64,000 bases of DNA from Rhizobium johnstonii 3841 (lineage in GTDB: Bacteria; Pseudomonadota; Alphaproteobacteria; Rhizobiales; Rhizobiaceae), in the NCBI RefSeq assembly GCF_000009265.1, contig NC_008384.1:310001-374000 (forward strand), written 5' to 3'. Made by a program: the position numbers and the translations under genes. This document shows positions 26,967 to 36,389 of the stretch, piece after piece; position 1 is the stretch's first letter; every line of letters starts with the position of its first letter. The notes beneath the pieces were generated by a model, which was not told the DNA's origin, ran no database searches, and worked only from the letters and a program-made list of their open reading frames with translations.

Positions 26967-29123
26967 ATGAGCTTTTCATTTTCGGAACTCGACTTCCTCA
27001 AGCCGGAGCTGGGAGCGGAGTATACGGGTTCTGGCACCCATTTCGCGGTATTCTCCGCCCATGCGGAACAGATGGAGCTCTGCCTCTTCTCGCCTGACGG
27101 AAAGAATGAGATCGCCCGGCTGCCATTGCCGAAACGCGAAGGCGACATATGGTCGGGTTATATCGCCGGCGTCGGTCCGGGCACCGTCTACGGTTATCGC
27201 GCCCACGGCCCCTATGACCCGCAAGCCGGACATCGCTTCAATCCGAACAAGCTCCTGCTCGACCCCTATGCCAAACAGGTGACGGGCGAGCTTAAATGGG
27301 ACGACGCGCTGTTCGGCTACCAGATCGGTGAGGACGACCTTTCCTTCGACGCACGTGACAGCGCGCCCTTCACGGTCAAGGGCGTGGTGCAGGATCCGGA
27401 CTTCGATTGGGCGGGTGAAGAGGCGATCCGCCGTCCCTGGCCCGACACCATCATCTACGAGGCGCATGTGCGCGGACTGACGATGACGCATCCGAAGGTG
27501 CCCGACCGGCTGCGCGGCACCTTTCTCGGCATGTGCAGCGATCCGATCATCGACCATCTCGTCAAGCTCGGCATCTCGGCGATCGAGCTGCTGCCGATCC
27601 AGTATTTTCTCGACGATCGTTATCTCCTGGAAAACAACCTACGCAATTATTGGGGCTATCAAACACTCGGCTTCTTCGCGCCTCAATCTCGTTACATGTC
27701 CGGCGACAAGATCACCGAAATCAAGACCATGGTGAAGAAGTTCCATGCCGCCGGCATCGAAGTCATCATGGACGTGGTCTACAATCATACAGCCGAGGGC
27801 AGCGAGAAAGGACCGACGCTGTCCTTCCGCGGGCTCGACAATGCCAGCTATTACATCCTCTCCCCTGATGATCCGCGCCACACCTACGATACGACGGGCA
27901 CCGGCAATACGCTGAATGCCGCCAATCCCATGGTGATGCGCATGGTGCTCGACAGCCTGCGCTATTGGGTCGGCGTCATGCATATCGACGGCTTCCGTTT
28001 CGACCTTGCCAGCACACTCGGCCGCCAGGATATGGAATTCGACCGGCAGGGCCTGTTCTTCGGCGCCATCCGCCAGGATCCGATCCTTGCCGGTGTCAAG
28101 CTGATCGCCGAGCCCTGGGACGTGGGCGATGGCGGCTATCAGGTTGGCGGCTTTCCGCATCCCTTCCGTGAGTGGAACGACAAGTTTCGTGACGACGTGC
28201 GTCGCTTTTGGAAGGGCGATGGCGGCATGGTCTCGGAGATCTCGCAACGCATCACCGGCTCGGCGGTACAGTTCAACCACTCGGATCGCGGCGCGACCTC
28301 ATCGATCAATCTGCTGTCGGCCCATGACGGCTTCACGCTGATGGACACGGTTTCCTTCGACGACAAGCATAATGACGCGAACGGCGAGGATAACCGGGAC
28401 GGACATTCGGACAACCATTCGGACAACATGGGTGCCGAAGGCGTGACGGATAACGAGGACATCAACAGCCTTCGGGCGCGGCGGCGCCGCAACATGATGG
28501 CGACGCTGATGCTCTCCCAGGGCGTTCCGATGATCCTTGCAGGCGATGAGGTGGGCAACAGCCAGGGCGGCAACAACAACGCTTATTGCCAGGACAACGA
28601 GATCGGCTGGACGGATTGGTCGGGGCTCGACGACCCCTTCCTCGATTTCTGCCGGCAGGCCGTCGCCTTCCGAAAGGCCCATCCGGTCTTGCGGCAGGAG
28701 CGGTTCCTGACCGGAGAGACAGCCGAGGACGGGCGCATAGAGATCGCCTGGTACAAACCGGACGGCGGTTTCATGGACGAGGGGGCCTGGAACGACGACG
28801 GTTTGCAGGTACTCGGCGTCTACGTCTCGAGGAGTGTGCATGCACCGGACACCGAGGAGATGGACGACCTCTTCCTCGTCTTCAATGCAGGTGGCGACTG
28901 CGAAGTTCACCTGCCCGTGGTGAATGGGCTGAAACAGTGGTCGAGGGTTCTCGACACGGGCTCGGAGACGGCTTCCTTCGAGGTGCGCGAGCCGGAGAAT
29001 CCGGTCATCGTCTATGCCCAGAGCGTGGCGGTCTTCGCGCCGAAGGGACAAACCGAGCCGCCGAAAGGCGCGACAAAAGCCGAGCGTCGCCGCTGGTTCC
29101 AGTTCGGCCGCAGGAGCAAGTAA
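26967..29123 (+). CDS. glgX: glycogen debranching enzyme GlgX
   Basis: 718 residues: N-terminal CBM48 domain (about 10-110), GH13 barrel (about 150-560) and C-terminal beta domain. Catalytic residues are visible: nucleophile D346 in G-F-R-F-D-L, acid/base E382 in A-E-P-W-D-V-G, and D454 in S-A-H-D-G-F. It removes alpha-1,6 branches from phosphorylase-trimmed glycogen. No other glg gene is nearby; it heads an operon with DNA-repair-type genes behind a stress promoter, so its role may be mobilising glycogen in stress or stationary phase. Confidence 0.92.
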   Translation: MSFSFSELDFLKPELGAEYTGSGTHFAVFSAHAEQMELCLFSPDGKNEIARLPLPKREGDIWSGYIAGVGPGTVYGYRAHGPYDPQAGHRFNPNKLLLDPYAKQVTGELKWDDALFGYQIGEDDLSFDARDSAPFTVKGVVQDPDFDWAGEEAIRRPWPDTIIYEAHVRGLTMTHPKVPDRLRGTFLGMCSDPIIDHLVKLGISAIELLPIQYFLDDRYLLENNLRNYWGYQTLGFFAPQSRYMSGDKITEIKTMVKKFHAAGIEVIMDVVYNHTAEGSEKGPTLSFRGLDNASYYILSPDDPRHTYDTTGTGNTLNAANPMVMRMVLDSLRYWVGVMHIDGFRFDLASTLGRQDMEFDRQGLFFGAIRQDPILAGVKLIAEPWDVGDGGYQVGGFPHPFREWNDKFRDDVRRFWKGDGGMVSEISQRITGSAVQFNHSDRGATSSINLLSAHDGFTLMDTVSFDDKHNDANGEDNRDGHSDNHSDNMGAEGVTDNEDINSLRARRRRNMMATLMLSQGVPMILAGDEVGNSQGGNNNAYCQDNEIGWTDWSGLDDPFLDFCRQAVAFRKAHPVLRQERFLTGETAEDGRIEIAWYKPDGGFMDEGAWNDDGLQVLGVYVSRSVHAPDTEEMDDLFLVFNAGGDCEVHLPVVNGLKQWSRVLDTGSETASFEVREPENPVIVYAQSVAVFAPKGQTEPPKGATKAERRRWFQFGRRSK

Positions 29124-29138
29124 CGGGTCGCAGAGAAC

Positions 29139-30146
29139 ATGAATGCCGAAGCCATCACCGACCTTGGTCTCGTCTATGTCAGCGATACCGAACCAGGCAT
29201 CCGCAGACGAAGGAAGGGCAAGGGTTTCAGCTATGTGATGCCCGACGGCACGACGCTGGCCGACGAGTTGCAGCGGGCGCGCATCGGCGCGCTCGGCCTG
29301 CCACCGGCCTACGAGAATGTCTGGATCTGCCTCTACGAAAACGGCCATCTGCAGGCGACCGGCTTCGATGCGCGCGGGCGCAAGCAATACCGCTACCACA
29401 AGGAATGGCAATCCTTCCGAAGTGCGGGAAAATTCCATCAGCTGATCGAATTCGGCCGGGCGCTGCCGAAGATACGCCGCACCGTGCTGCGCCATCTCGA
29501 CACCGGTGCGGAGGATGTCAACGGCGTGCTTGCGGCTTTGACGACGCTGCTTGACGAGGCGCACTTACGCGTCGGCAACCAGGCCTATGTCAGGGAGAAC
29601 GGCACCTATGGCGCAACGACGCTGCTCAAGCGCCACCTGAAGATCGTCGACGGGCAGATCGAGCTGAAATTCCGTGCGAAGGGTGGCAAGCGCGTCCAGC
29701 GCAGCCTCAAGCATCCCAGGCTGCAGAAGATCCTGGAGGAGATAGCCGACCTGCCAGGCCGCCAGCTCTTCGTCTGGAAGGACGAAAGCGGGACGCTGAA
29801 GCCAATCGATTCCGGCCGGTTGAACGCCTATCTGGCCGAGATATCGGGCATTCCGATTTCGGCGAAGACCTTCCGCACCTGGGCTGGATCGCTGGCGGCT
29901 TTCGGAGCGGCGCGCGAGACGATCCTCGGTGGCGGCCGGCCGACGGTGAAGCAGATGTCGGAGGCCGCGGCCGAGGCGCTGCACAACACACCGGCGATCT
30001 CGCGCTCGAGCTATATTCATCCCGCGATCATCGCGCTCTCCGGCAACGATCATCCGCTGGTCGAGACTGGGAACGAGCCGCTACGGGGCTTGCGGGCCGA
30101 GGAAAACAGGCTACTTGATTTCCTCACAAGCGAGATCGAAGAATGA
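29139..30146 (+). CDS. poxvirus-like DNA topoisomerase IB
   Basis: 335 residues with an N-terminal beta domain and the catalytic fragment. The active-site tyrosine is Y292 in S-R-S-S-Y-I-H-P; the upstream basic residues in R-V-G-N-Q-A-Y and K-T-F-R-T-W-A complete the site. It relaxes supercoils through a 3'-phosphotyrosine link. It lies 15 nt after glgX and its stop overlaps the ligD-type gene by 4 nt (ATGA), so these are co-translated. Confidence 0.9.
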   Translation: MNAEAITDLGLVYVSDTEPGIRRRRKGKGFSYVMPDGTTLADELQRARIGALGLPPAYENVWICLYENGHLQATGFDARGRKQYRYHKEWQSFRSAGKFHQLIEFGRALPKIRRTVLRHLDTGAEDVNGVLAALTTLLDEAHLRVGNQAYVRENGTYGATTLLKRHLKIVDGQIELKFRAKGGKRVQRSLKHPRLQKILEEIADLPGRQLFVWKDESGTLKPIDSGRLNAYLAEISGIPISAKTFRTWAGSLAAFGAARETILGGGRPTVKQMSEAAAEALHNTPAISRSSYIHPAIIALSGNDHPLVETGNEPLRGLRAEENRLLDFLTSEIEE

Positions 30147-31021
30147 GCCCCAGACTTCCGCCAGCATCTGATGTATCGCTGACGCATCCCGACCGGCTCT
30201 ACTGGCCGGACGAGGGCGTGACCAAGCAGGCGCTGGCGGATTACTACGCCGCGGTCTGGCCGTTCATGGCGCCTTATGTCGTCAATCGGCCCTTAGCACT
30301 GCTGCGCCTGCCGGACGGGATAAAAAGCCACCAGCGGTTTTTCCAGAAACATGCCTGGAAGGGCATGAACCCACATATCGAGGAGATCGCCGACCCGCAG
30401 GATGCGGACGGTGAAAAGCTGCTGCGCATCGCCGATTTCAACGGCCTCGTGGCGCTGGTGCAGTCAGCCGTGCTCGAAATTCATCCCTGGGGCGTTACGA
30501 CCGACGATTGGGAAAGACCCGACATGATCACCATGGACCTTGATCCCGGCGAGGACGTGGCCTGGAGCGCTGTGATTTCAGCAGCGCTTGAATTGAAGGC
30601 GCGGCTGGAAGCCCATGGCCTGGTCGCCTTCGTCAAGACGTCGGGCGGCAAGGGGCTGCATGTGGTCACGCCGCTCGCGCCGAAGGCCGGCTGGGCGGAG
30701 GTGAAGGATTTCGCCCATTCGCTGGCCGAAAGCATGTCGGCCGACGCGCCGGAGAAATATCTGGCAACGGCGACGAAGGCAAAACGCAGTGGACATATCT
30801 ACATCGATTATCTCCGCAACGGCCGCGGCAATACGGCGGTCGCGGCCTATTCGACGCGGGCACGATCGGGCGCGCCGGTTTCCATGCCGCTGGATTGGGC
30901 TGATTTGAACGAGGTGAGCGGTCCAGCCGCTTTCACGCTCGGCAACGTGCCGCGGCGATTGGAGACCCAGCCGAAAGACCCGTGGAGAAATTTCTTCGAT
31001 GCGGCGGTGCCGCTCGAATGA
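30143..31021 (+). CDS. stand-alone LigD polymerase-domain protein (NHEJ type)
   Basis: 292 residues covering the primase-polymerase (PolDom) module of bacterial LigD only; the ligase and nuclease modules are absent. Catalytic aspartates are in M-D-L-D-P-G-E and the S-G-G-K-G-L-H-V loop follows. Such proteins fill gaps during Ku-dependent end joining, with a preference for ribonucleotides. No ku gene is nearby. Start overlaps the topoisomerase stop. Confidence 0.88.
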   Translation: MSPRLPPASDVSLTHPDRLYWPDEGVTKQALADYYAAVWPFMAPYVVNRPLALLRLPDGIKSHQRFFQKHAWKGMNPHIEEIADPQDADGEKLLRIADFNGLVALVQSAVLEIHPWGVTTDDWERPDMITMDLDPGEDVAWSAVISAALELKARLEAHGLVAFVKTSGGKGLHVVTPLAPKAGWAEVKDFAHSLAESMSADAPEKYLATATKAKRSGHIYIDYLRNGRGNTAVAAYSTRARSGAPVSMPLDWADLNEVSGPAAFTLGNVPRRLETQPKDPWRNFFDAAVPLE

Positions 31022-31094
31022 ACGGCTCTATCCCTTTGCTTTTACGCAATTCCCGGCAAAACCGCTTCGCGCTTTGCCGGGAATTGCTCTTAAC

Positions 31095-31820
31095 TCAGCC
31101 CACACCGTCGAGCTCAGGATAATGCCTGAAAATCCCTCCCTCGTTGAAGGCGAGGCGGCGGGGGGAGGCGAGATAGCGGGCAATCTTCGGTCGCTTCGCC
31201 ACCGCATCGTGCAGAGCCAAGAGGCCGGGATATTCCGCCTTGCGCTTCGTCATGGCTTTCGGAAATGCGTAATTCAGGCCCTCGATCACCTGGAAGAGCG
31301 AGAGGTCGACATAGGTGAGCGCATCGCCGACCATATGGTTGGCGCCTTTCGGGTTACGTCGCAGCACCCGCTCGAAATAGCCGAGGAATTTTGGAATGCG
31401 GTCACGAATGAAAGCGGCCGAGCGGGCTTTTGCCTCTTGCTTCTGATCCTCGTAGTAGAGCGACATGTCGATCGGGTGATGCGTATCGTGCACTTCGGCG
31501 ACGAAATCGGTGACGGTCAGTTGCAGGCCGTTGACGACATGGCGAAGGCCTTCATCCTTAGGCGCAAGGCCGAGCTTCGGACCGAGATAAAACAGGATGT
31601 TGGCGACATGCGGGATAATGAGGTCGCCGTCCTTCAAGAAGGGTGGTGCGAAAGGAATATGCGGTTCGCTTTCGCTCTCCATGATGTCGATCATGGCACC
31701 GGTGCCACGCCCGGGCTGGCGGGTAACATCGATATAATCGGCGCCGGCTTCTTCCAGCGCCAACCGCACGAATTCGCCGCGGCCTTGAATGCCGTCCCAA
31801 TAATAAAGCTCGTATGCCAT
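31095..31820 (-). CDS. glutathione S-transferase family protein
   Basis: 241 residues. Thioredoxin-like N-terminal domain (Y-E-L-Y-Y-W-D-G-I-Q-G-R-G-E, with the Tyr/Arg active-site region) and an all-helical C-terminal domain (D-A-L-T-Y-V-D-L-S-L-F-Q). It conjugates or reduces electrophiles using glutathione. It is 6 nt downstream of the DUF3175 gene and probably belongs to the same stress-controlled transcript. Confidence 0.88.
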   Translation of the reverse strand: MAYELYYWDGIQGRGEFVRLALEEAGADYIDVTRQPGRGTGAMIDIMESESEPHIPFAPPFLKDGDLIIPHVANILFYLGPKLGLAPKDEGLRHVVNGLQLTVTDFVAEVHDTHHPIDMSLYYEDQKQEAKARSAAFIRDRIPKFLGYFERVLRRNPKGANHMVGDALTYVDLSLFQVIEGLNYAFPKAMTKRKAEYPGLLALHDAVAKRPKIARYLASPRRLAFNEGGIFRHYPELDGVG

Positions 31821-31826
31821 GAGCGC

Positions 31827-32117
31827 TCAATCCTTCGGTTGACGAGCGAAGTCTTTTCGCAGTTCGTCCTTGGCCTTTTCAAGGGTTCCACGCCGCTTTT
31901 TCGTCAGTTGGTCGCCGGCGCGGTTGATGTAGAAGGTCAGCATCGACATGGCGGCGCGATAAGGGCTCGACTTGCGGCGATCGCTCTTCTCGGCGGAGTG
32001 CTTGACGGAGCGGGCAATCTTCTTCGGATCGTCCGATTTGAACACGCCTTCCTTCAGGTCCATCGCATCGCTGTGTTCGGTGACGTCCTGCGACCATTTC
32101 TTCTTCGATTTGGCCAT
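31827..32117 (-). CDS. DUF3175 protein
   Basis: 96 residues, highly basic (K-S-K-K-K-W-S-Q-D-V-T-E-H-S-D-A-M at the start, K-K-I-A-R-S-V-K-H-S-A-E). It matches the DUF3175 family, small proteins common in rhizobia whose function is unknown; the charge suggests nucleic acid association. It sits between the KGG gene and the GST gene, all on the minus strand. Confidence 0.8.
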   Translation of the reverse strand: MAKSKKKWSQDVTEHSDAMDLKEGVFKSDDPKKIARSVKHSAEKSDRRKSSPYRAAMSMLTFYINRAGDQLTKKRRGTLEKAKDELRKDFARQPKD

Positions 32118-32170
32118 GGGTCAAACTCCCTATACGGCTGGCGGAAAGCCTCCGCTTGCCGCATCAGTTG

Positions 32171-32485
32171 TTAATGGTGGCTGTGGTGTTCGTTGCGCTT
32201 GCGCGTCGCAGCGGCCTTCTTTGCCGAAGCGGACCGTTCCTCCTTCGAGCGTGCGGCGGATGCCGCGCCGCCGATGCGGCCGCCCTTTTCGGAGGATTCA
32301 TGCGTATCCTTCTTGCCGCGGCCGGAACCGGATTTGTTGCCGCCGCCGCTTTCCTTGTTGACGGTCGCCCAGGCACGCCGTTCGGCTTCCTTCTCGGAGA
32401 CGCCACGATCCTCGTAGCCCTCCTCGATGTGCTCCGCCTTGCGCTTCTGCTTGTCGGTATAGTCGGATTTGTCACCTCTCGGCAT
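32171..32485 (-). CDS. KGG-type stress-induced protein (often called plasmid stabilization protein)
   Basis: 104 residues, disordered and very polar. It has an N-terminal Y-T-D-K-Q-K-R-K-A-E-H-I-E-E-G-Y segment and a C-terminal K-G-G-R-I-G-G repeat typical of stress-induced KGG proteins. A candidate EcfG promoter lies 31 nt upstream. The plasmid-stabilization label seen for this family has no support here; a role in stress tolerance is the better inference. Confidence 0.75.
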   Translation of the reverse strand: MPRGDKSDYTDKQKRKAEHIEEGYEDRGVSEKEAERRAWATVNKESGGGNKSGSGRGKKDTHESSEKGGRIGGAASAARSKEERSASAKKAAATRKRNEHHSHH

Positions 32486-32515
32486 CTTGGCCTCCTCTGG
32501 TTTGCAAAGGGACTG

Positions 32516-32540
32516 AACCGGTCAGCTGCCCAAAAGTTCC
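32516..32540 (-). promoter_or_regulatory. EcfG-type promoter of the KGG-DUF3175-GST genes
   Basis: On the minus strand GGAAC (32540-32536), 16 nt, GGTT (32519-32516), about 30 nt before the KGG start at 32485. One base differs from the CGTT consensus. It is back-to-back with a second such site at 32573. Confidence 0.55.
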
Positions 32541-32572
32541 GGCCGCGATCGTGGCCCGCAAGGCCCGGATTC

Positions 32573-32598
32573 GGAACAAAAGCCGATTTTATCAGGTT
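32573..32598 (+). promoter_or_regulatory. EcfG-type promoter of the 122-residue gene
   Basis: GGAAC (32573-32577), 17 nt, GGTT (32595-32598), 40 nt before the ATG at 32639. With the opposite-facing site at 32516 it makes a divergent stress-promoter pair. Confidence 0.55.
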
Positions 32599-32638
32599 TC
32601 CGATGGCAAAGCCCTGCACAGAAGAAGGAGCCGAGAAC

Positions 32639-33007
32639 ATGGAAAAACACATCGTCAAAGCCGATGGAAACGGCGCGATCGACGTGAACAGCCAGGTATC
32701 GCCGGTCACCTATACCGTCGGCCTCAAGCAAGGGAAGGGACGTTCCTACGAGGTCGACATCCGCCTGATGGCGCCGCGTGACTGGCTGCTGCAGAGGGGC
32801 TTCGAGCGGGATGCCGTGCTGGTCACTCAGAGCGGCGCGCGCATTCCCGTCTATCACGATGGCGGCAGCCATCACGATGGTAGCAATGATGGCCGTCTCG
32901 ATCCTGCCGACACGATCTCGATCGAACTGACGGCGCGCGACGACAGCTGCACCAGCGAGGTGGATCTGATGCGCAAATATCCCGAGTTCGACGGCACCGA
33001 CGCATAA
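32639..33007 (+). CDS. 122-residue protein of unknown function under a stress promoter
   Basis: Start ATG follows AAGGAG. The protein reads as a compact soluble beta-rich fold (V-T-Y-T-V-G-L-K-Q-G-K-G-R-S-Y-E-V) with no signal peptide or membrane segment, and a short histidine-containing stretch (Y-H-D-G-G-S-H-H-D-G). It is convergent with the hybrid kinase gene. I do not recognise a family with confidence. Confidence 0.7.
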   Translation: MEKHIVKADGNGAIDVNSQVSPVTYTVGLKQGKGRSYEVDIRLMAPRDWLLQRGFERDAVLVTQSGARIPVYHDGGSHHDGSNDGRLDPADTISIELTARDDSCTSEVDLMRKYPEFDGTDA

Positions 33008-33052
33008 AGCAGAAGCCGCAGCATTCCGTGACTGGCAGAAAACAGAGATACT

Positions 33053-35770
33053 CTAGGCGCCAGGCCGCTGCTGGACGGCGCTTCTGACCGCCCGGTCGAG
33101 CGCCGTGCTGCTGAAAGGTTTCGACAGCAGCACCGAGCCGGGGAGATGGTTTGCATCCGGCAGGCTGCTGTTGCCGGTGGCAAAGACCAGGCCGACCGAC
33201 GGAAAAGCCTCGCGGGCCTTGGCGGCAAAGGCCGGACCCGACATGCCGGGCAGGCCGACATCGGTGACGATGATATCGATGGTGGTGTGTCCGATGATTT
33301 CCACGCCCCTTTCGCCGCTATCAGCTTCGATGACGTCATAGCCGAGATCCTGCAGAATTTCGGCAGTATCCAGGCGGATGAAGGCGTCGTCTTCCACAAG
33401 CAGCAGCTTCAGCTTTTCGCGGGTGATCTCGGGGTGTTTGGCAGGGGCCACTACGGCATCGCTCGCCCCTTGGCGGCGTTGCGTCCTGAGAGTAAGCACG
33501 TGGCGGATCTTGCGGGCGAGTTCCTCGCGCGTATAGGGCTTGGAGAGCAGTTCGAGGCCGGGATCGAGCCGGCCGCCATGGACGATCGAATTTTCGGTAT
33601 AGCCCGATGTGTAGAGCACGGCGATATCGGGCAGACGCTCGCGCGCCATGCGCGCAAGCTCCGGGCTCCGCAACGGCCCGGGCATGACGACATCGGTAAA
33701 GAGCAGGTCGATATGAGCGCCGCTTTCGATCACGGTGAGCGCGCTTTGGGCGTCCTTGGCCTTCAACACGTAGTAACCGAGATCCGACAGCATCTCGACG
33801 ACGGTGGCGCGCACGCCCTCGTCGTCCTCGGCGACGAGGATGGTTTCCGTGCCCCCGGCGGCCGGTACGCTGTCAGCGGCCGTGACCCGATCCTCGCTTC
33901 GGAACGAGCGGGTCAGGTAGAGCTTGACGGTCGTGCCTTCGCCGATCTCGCTGTAGATCTTCACGTGGCCGCCGGATTGCTTGACGAAGCCGTAGACCAT
34001 CGACAGGCCGAGACCTGTGCCCTTGCCTTCCGGTTTCGTCGAGAAGAAGGGCTCGAAGGCCTGCTCCATCACCTCCTGCGTCATACCGGCGCCGGTATCG
34101 GTCACGGCGAGCACCACATATTGGCCGGCGGTGACTTCAGGATGGATACGGCTGTAGGAATCGTCGAGGAAGGCGTTGCCGACCTCGATCGTCAGCTTGC
34201 CGGCGCCATCCATCGCGTCGCGCGAGTTGATCGCAAGGTTGAGCAGTGCGTTCTCGATCTGGATCGGATCGGCGAAGGTGTTCCAGAGACCGCCGGAGAC
34301 CATGGTCTCGACTTCGATTTCCTCGCCGAGTGCGCGGCGCAGCATGTCGTCCATGCCGGTGACGAGACGGCCGATGTTGATGACCTTCGGTTCCAGCGGC
34401 TGGCGGCGACCGAAGGCGAGCAACTGGCTTGCCAGCCGCGAGCCGCGTTCGACGGCGGCAAGCGCGTTGGAAATGCGTTCCTTGCCCCGGCCGCTATCTG
34501 CCACATCCTTGCCGAGAAGCTGCAGATTGCCTGAGATCACCTGCAGGAGATTGTTGAAATCATGGGCAACGCCGCCGGTGAGCTTGCCGATCGATTCCAT
34601 CTTTTGCGACTGCTGGAGCGCTGCTTCGGCCTGCTGGCGTTCGGCGATCTCGGCCGCGACGCGGACCTCGAGCATTTCGTTGAGTTTCCGCAGCTGATCC
34701 TCCATGTCGCGGCGTTGGTCGATTTCGACCTCGGCGGCACGGAAGAGCCGGATATTGTCGATCGCGACGGCCGATTGGCCGGCGAGGCTGACGAGGCTCG
34801 CCTCGGCCGCTTCGGAAAAACGGCCCGGCTGGCCGTGCCCGAAGAACAAGCCGCCGATGACGCTGCCGTCGCGGGATTTCACCGGCACGGCAAGATAGCT
34901 CCTAACCGGAAGATGCCCCTTCGGCATGCCTGCATGCGGCGCATTCTGCCCGTAGCGCGGGTCGAGCAGGATGTCGTCGGAGCGCAGGATGCCTTCGCCG
35001 TTGAAGGTCGGCGCGAAGACCTTGGTATTGCGCGGCATCGGGAATTTCTCGAAGGCCTTCCGATCGACGCCGGCGAGCGCATAGAGCATGTAGCTGCCGC
35101 CCTCGCCATCATCGACATTGTAGAAGAAGGCGCCGAATTCCGCGCCGGTCAGCGTCACGCCGGCATCGACGACAATCTGGGTGAGGCGTTCGACACTGAG
35201 CTCGGCGGTGATCGCCGCACCCGCCCGGTTGACGACAGCAAGCGCCTCCGATTTCGCGCGCAGTTCTTCCAGCGCTCTCTGTTCGCCGCGCTTGGCCGAC
35301 ACTTGGTCGGTGACATCGAGGGCCGCGCAGAGGATGCCGGCGACCTTGCCGTCTTCGTCGCGTAGCGGGGTGTATGAGAAGGTGAACCAGGTGTCCTCGG
35401 TACGGCCGTCGCGGCGCATCGGGATGAGCAGCTCTTTGAAGAGCTGCGAACTACCTTCCAGCGTGCTGCCGACGATCGGCGAGAACTGTTCCCAGATATC
35501 CGCCCAGACCTCGCGGAAGGGTCGTCCGAGGGCATCGGGATGCCTCTCCGGGAAAACCGGCACATAGGCGTCATTGTAGAGAAAAGCGAGATCCGGACCC
35601 CAGGCGACGAATTTAGGCTGGCGGGAATTCAACACCATTTCGGCGATATGCTTGAGAGACGCAGGCCAGCTTTCGACCGGACCGAGACCGTCGGCGTGGA
35701 AAGCCGGATGCCGTAACAATTCGCCGATTTCGCCGCCACCTTTCGGCCAGCCGTTCCCGACGCTTCCCAT
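33053..35770 (-). CDS. hybrid sensor histidine kinase PAS-GAF-HisKA-HATPase-REC-REC
   Basis: 905 residues. PAS-like domain about 25-150 (with D-V-T-D-Q), GAF about 180-350, coiled coil about 350-390, HisKA with phospho-accepting H403 in V-A-H-D-F-N-N, HATPase (D-T-G-A-G-M and G-T-G-L-G-L-S boxes), then two receiver domains with D693 (T-D-V-V-M-P) and D837 (T-D-V-G-L-P). No membrane segments, so a cytoplasmic sensor with an internal phosphorelay. The second receiver has no DNA-binding output, so a separate partner should act downstream. Confidence 0.9.
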   Translation of the reverse strand: MGSVGNGWPKGGGEIGELLRHPAFHADGLGPVESWPASLKHIAEMVLNSRQPKFVAWGPDLAFLYNDAYVPVFPERHPDALGRPFREVWADIWEQFSPIVGSTLEGSSQLFKELLIPMRRDGRTEDTWFTFSYTPLRDEDGKVAGILCAALDVTDQVSAKRGEQRALEELRAKSEALAVVNRAGAAITAELSVERLTQIVVDAGVTLTGAEFGAFFYNVDDGEGGSYMLYALAGVDRKAFEKFPMPRNTKVFAPTFNGEGILRSDDILLDPRYGQNAPHAGMPKGHLPVRSYLAVPVKSRDGSVIGGLFFGHGQPGRFSEAAEASLVSLAGQSAVAIDNIRLFRAAEVEIDQRRDMEDQLRKLNEMLEVRVAAEIAERQQAEAALQQSQKMESIGKLTGGVAHDFNNLLQVISGNLQLLGKDVADSGRGKERISNALAAVERGSRLASQLLAFGRRQPLEPKVINIGRLVTGMDDMLRRALGEEIEVETMVSGGLWNTFADPIQIENALLNLAINSRDAMDGAGKLTIEVGNAFLDDSYSRIHPEVTAGQYVVLAVTDTGAGMTQEVMEQAFEPFFSTKPEGKGTGLGLSMVYGFVKQSGGHVKIYSEIGEGTTVKLYLTRSFRSEDRVTAADSVPAAGGTETILVAEDDEGVRATVVEMLSDLGYYVLKAKDAQSALTVIESGAHIDLLFTDVVMPGPLRSPELARMARERLPDIAVLYTSGYTENSIVHGGRLDPGLELLSKPYTREELARKIRHVLTLRTQRRQGASDAVVAPAKHPEITREKLKLLLVEDDAFIRLDTAEILQDLGYDVIEADSGERGVEIIGHTTIDIIVTDVGLPGMSGPAFAAKAREAFPSVGLVFATGNSSLPDANHLPGSVLLSKPFSSTALDRAVRSAVQQRPGA

Positions 35771-35945
35771 TCAAAATCGCTTTCTTGTCGTCAGCCGCGC
35801 CGGGGTGATCAGCCACCTCGGGGTTCAGCCCTTCCAAACCGTCAACATAGGGGCTTCCGATGGGAGGGAAAGGGCGCGGTCGAAATATCCTTAACTGCCG
35901 GGTGTTCAACAGTTTTAGCAGTCTGCGGACGTCGCCTGCGGGCTG

Positions 35946-36125
35946 TTATCTTCGATAGAGTTTTTGCGATGCGGCAAAGGCGCGGTCGATGTAGACGGAG
36001 ACCAGCTGAACCGGCGCGCGCGGATCGCGAAAAACCAGTCCGACCAGATTGTCGACGACAAGGATGAATCCGAGCGCGAGACCGAGGTAGAGCAGTGCGG
36101 CGATGACGAGGAGCGACATCTCCAT
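35946..36125 (-). CDS. 59-residue single-pass membrane protein
   Basis: ATG at 36125, TAA at 35946 (an internal ATG six bases later has the better ribosome site GGGATGGAG). Residues about 4-30 are one hydrophobic helix (L-L-V-I-A-A-L-L-Y-L-G-L-A-L-G-F-I-L), followed by a polar tail ending in L-Y-R-R. It immediately follows a very short upstream ORF and both lie behind a candidate EcfG promoter. No known family. Confidence 0.5.
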   Translation of the reverse strand: MEMSLLVIAALLYLGLALGFILVVDNLVGLVFRDPRAPVQLVSVYIDRAFAASQKLYRR

Positions 36126-36128
36126 CCC

Positions 36129-36200
36129 TCACACGATCGAAACGCGGCCGCTGGCCGCGAAGAGCAGGATGGAAAGTATTTCGATATGGCCGTCGTTCAT
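36129..36200 (-). CDS. 23-residue ORF upstream of the small membrane protein
   Basis: ATG 36200 to TGA 36129, ending 3 nt before the next start. The product is hydrophobic in the middle (I-L-S-I-L-L-F-A-A-S-G-R). It may be a leader peptide or a tiny membrane protein coupled to the 59-residue gene. Evidence is only its position and tight spacing. Confidence 0.25.
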   Translation of the reverse strand: MNDGHIEILSILLFAASGRVSIV

Positions 36201-36224
36201 GGCAACTTCCCCGGTTTCGCCATA

Positions 36225-36249
36225 AACAGCCAGGGGATGCTCTTGTTCC
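36225..36249 (-). promoter_or_regulatory. candidate EcfG-type promoter for the small membrane genes
   Basis: Minus strand GGAAC (36249-36245), 16 nt, TGTT (36228-36225), 25 nt before the 23-residue ORF. The -10 element has one mismatch to CGTT. Confidence 0.4.
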
Positions 36250-36389
36250 CGGTTATCCGGGCAGGGCTCAACTTTTTTTGGAAGCCTCAAAGCTTGCAGC
36301 GTCATCCGGCCTCTGTTCACCCCCGCATGGAAGCCCACCCCTGCAATTCAATATCGCACAACCAATTCAGGCATATGACAAAAGGGATC

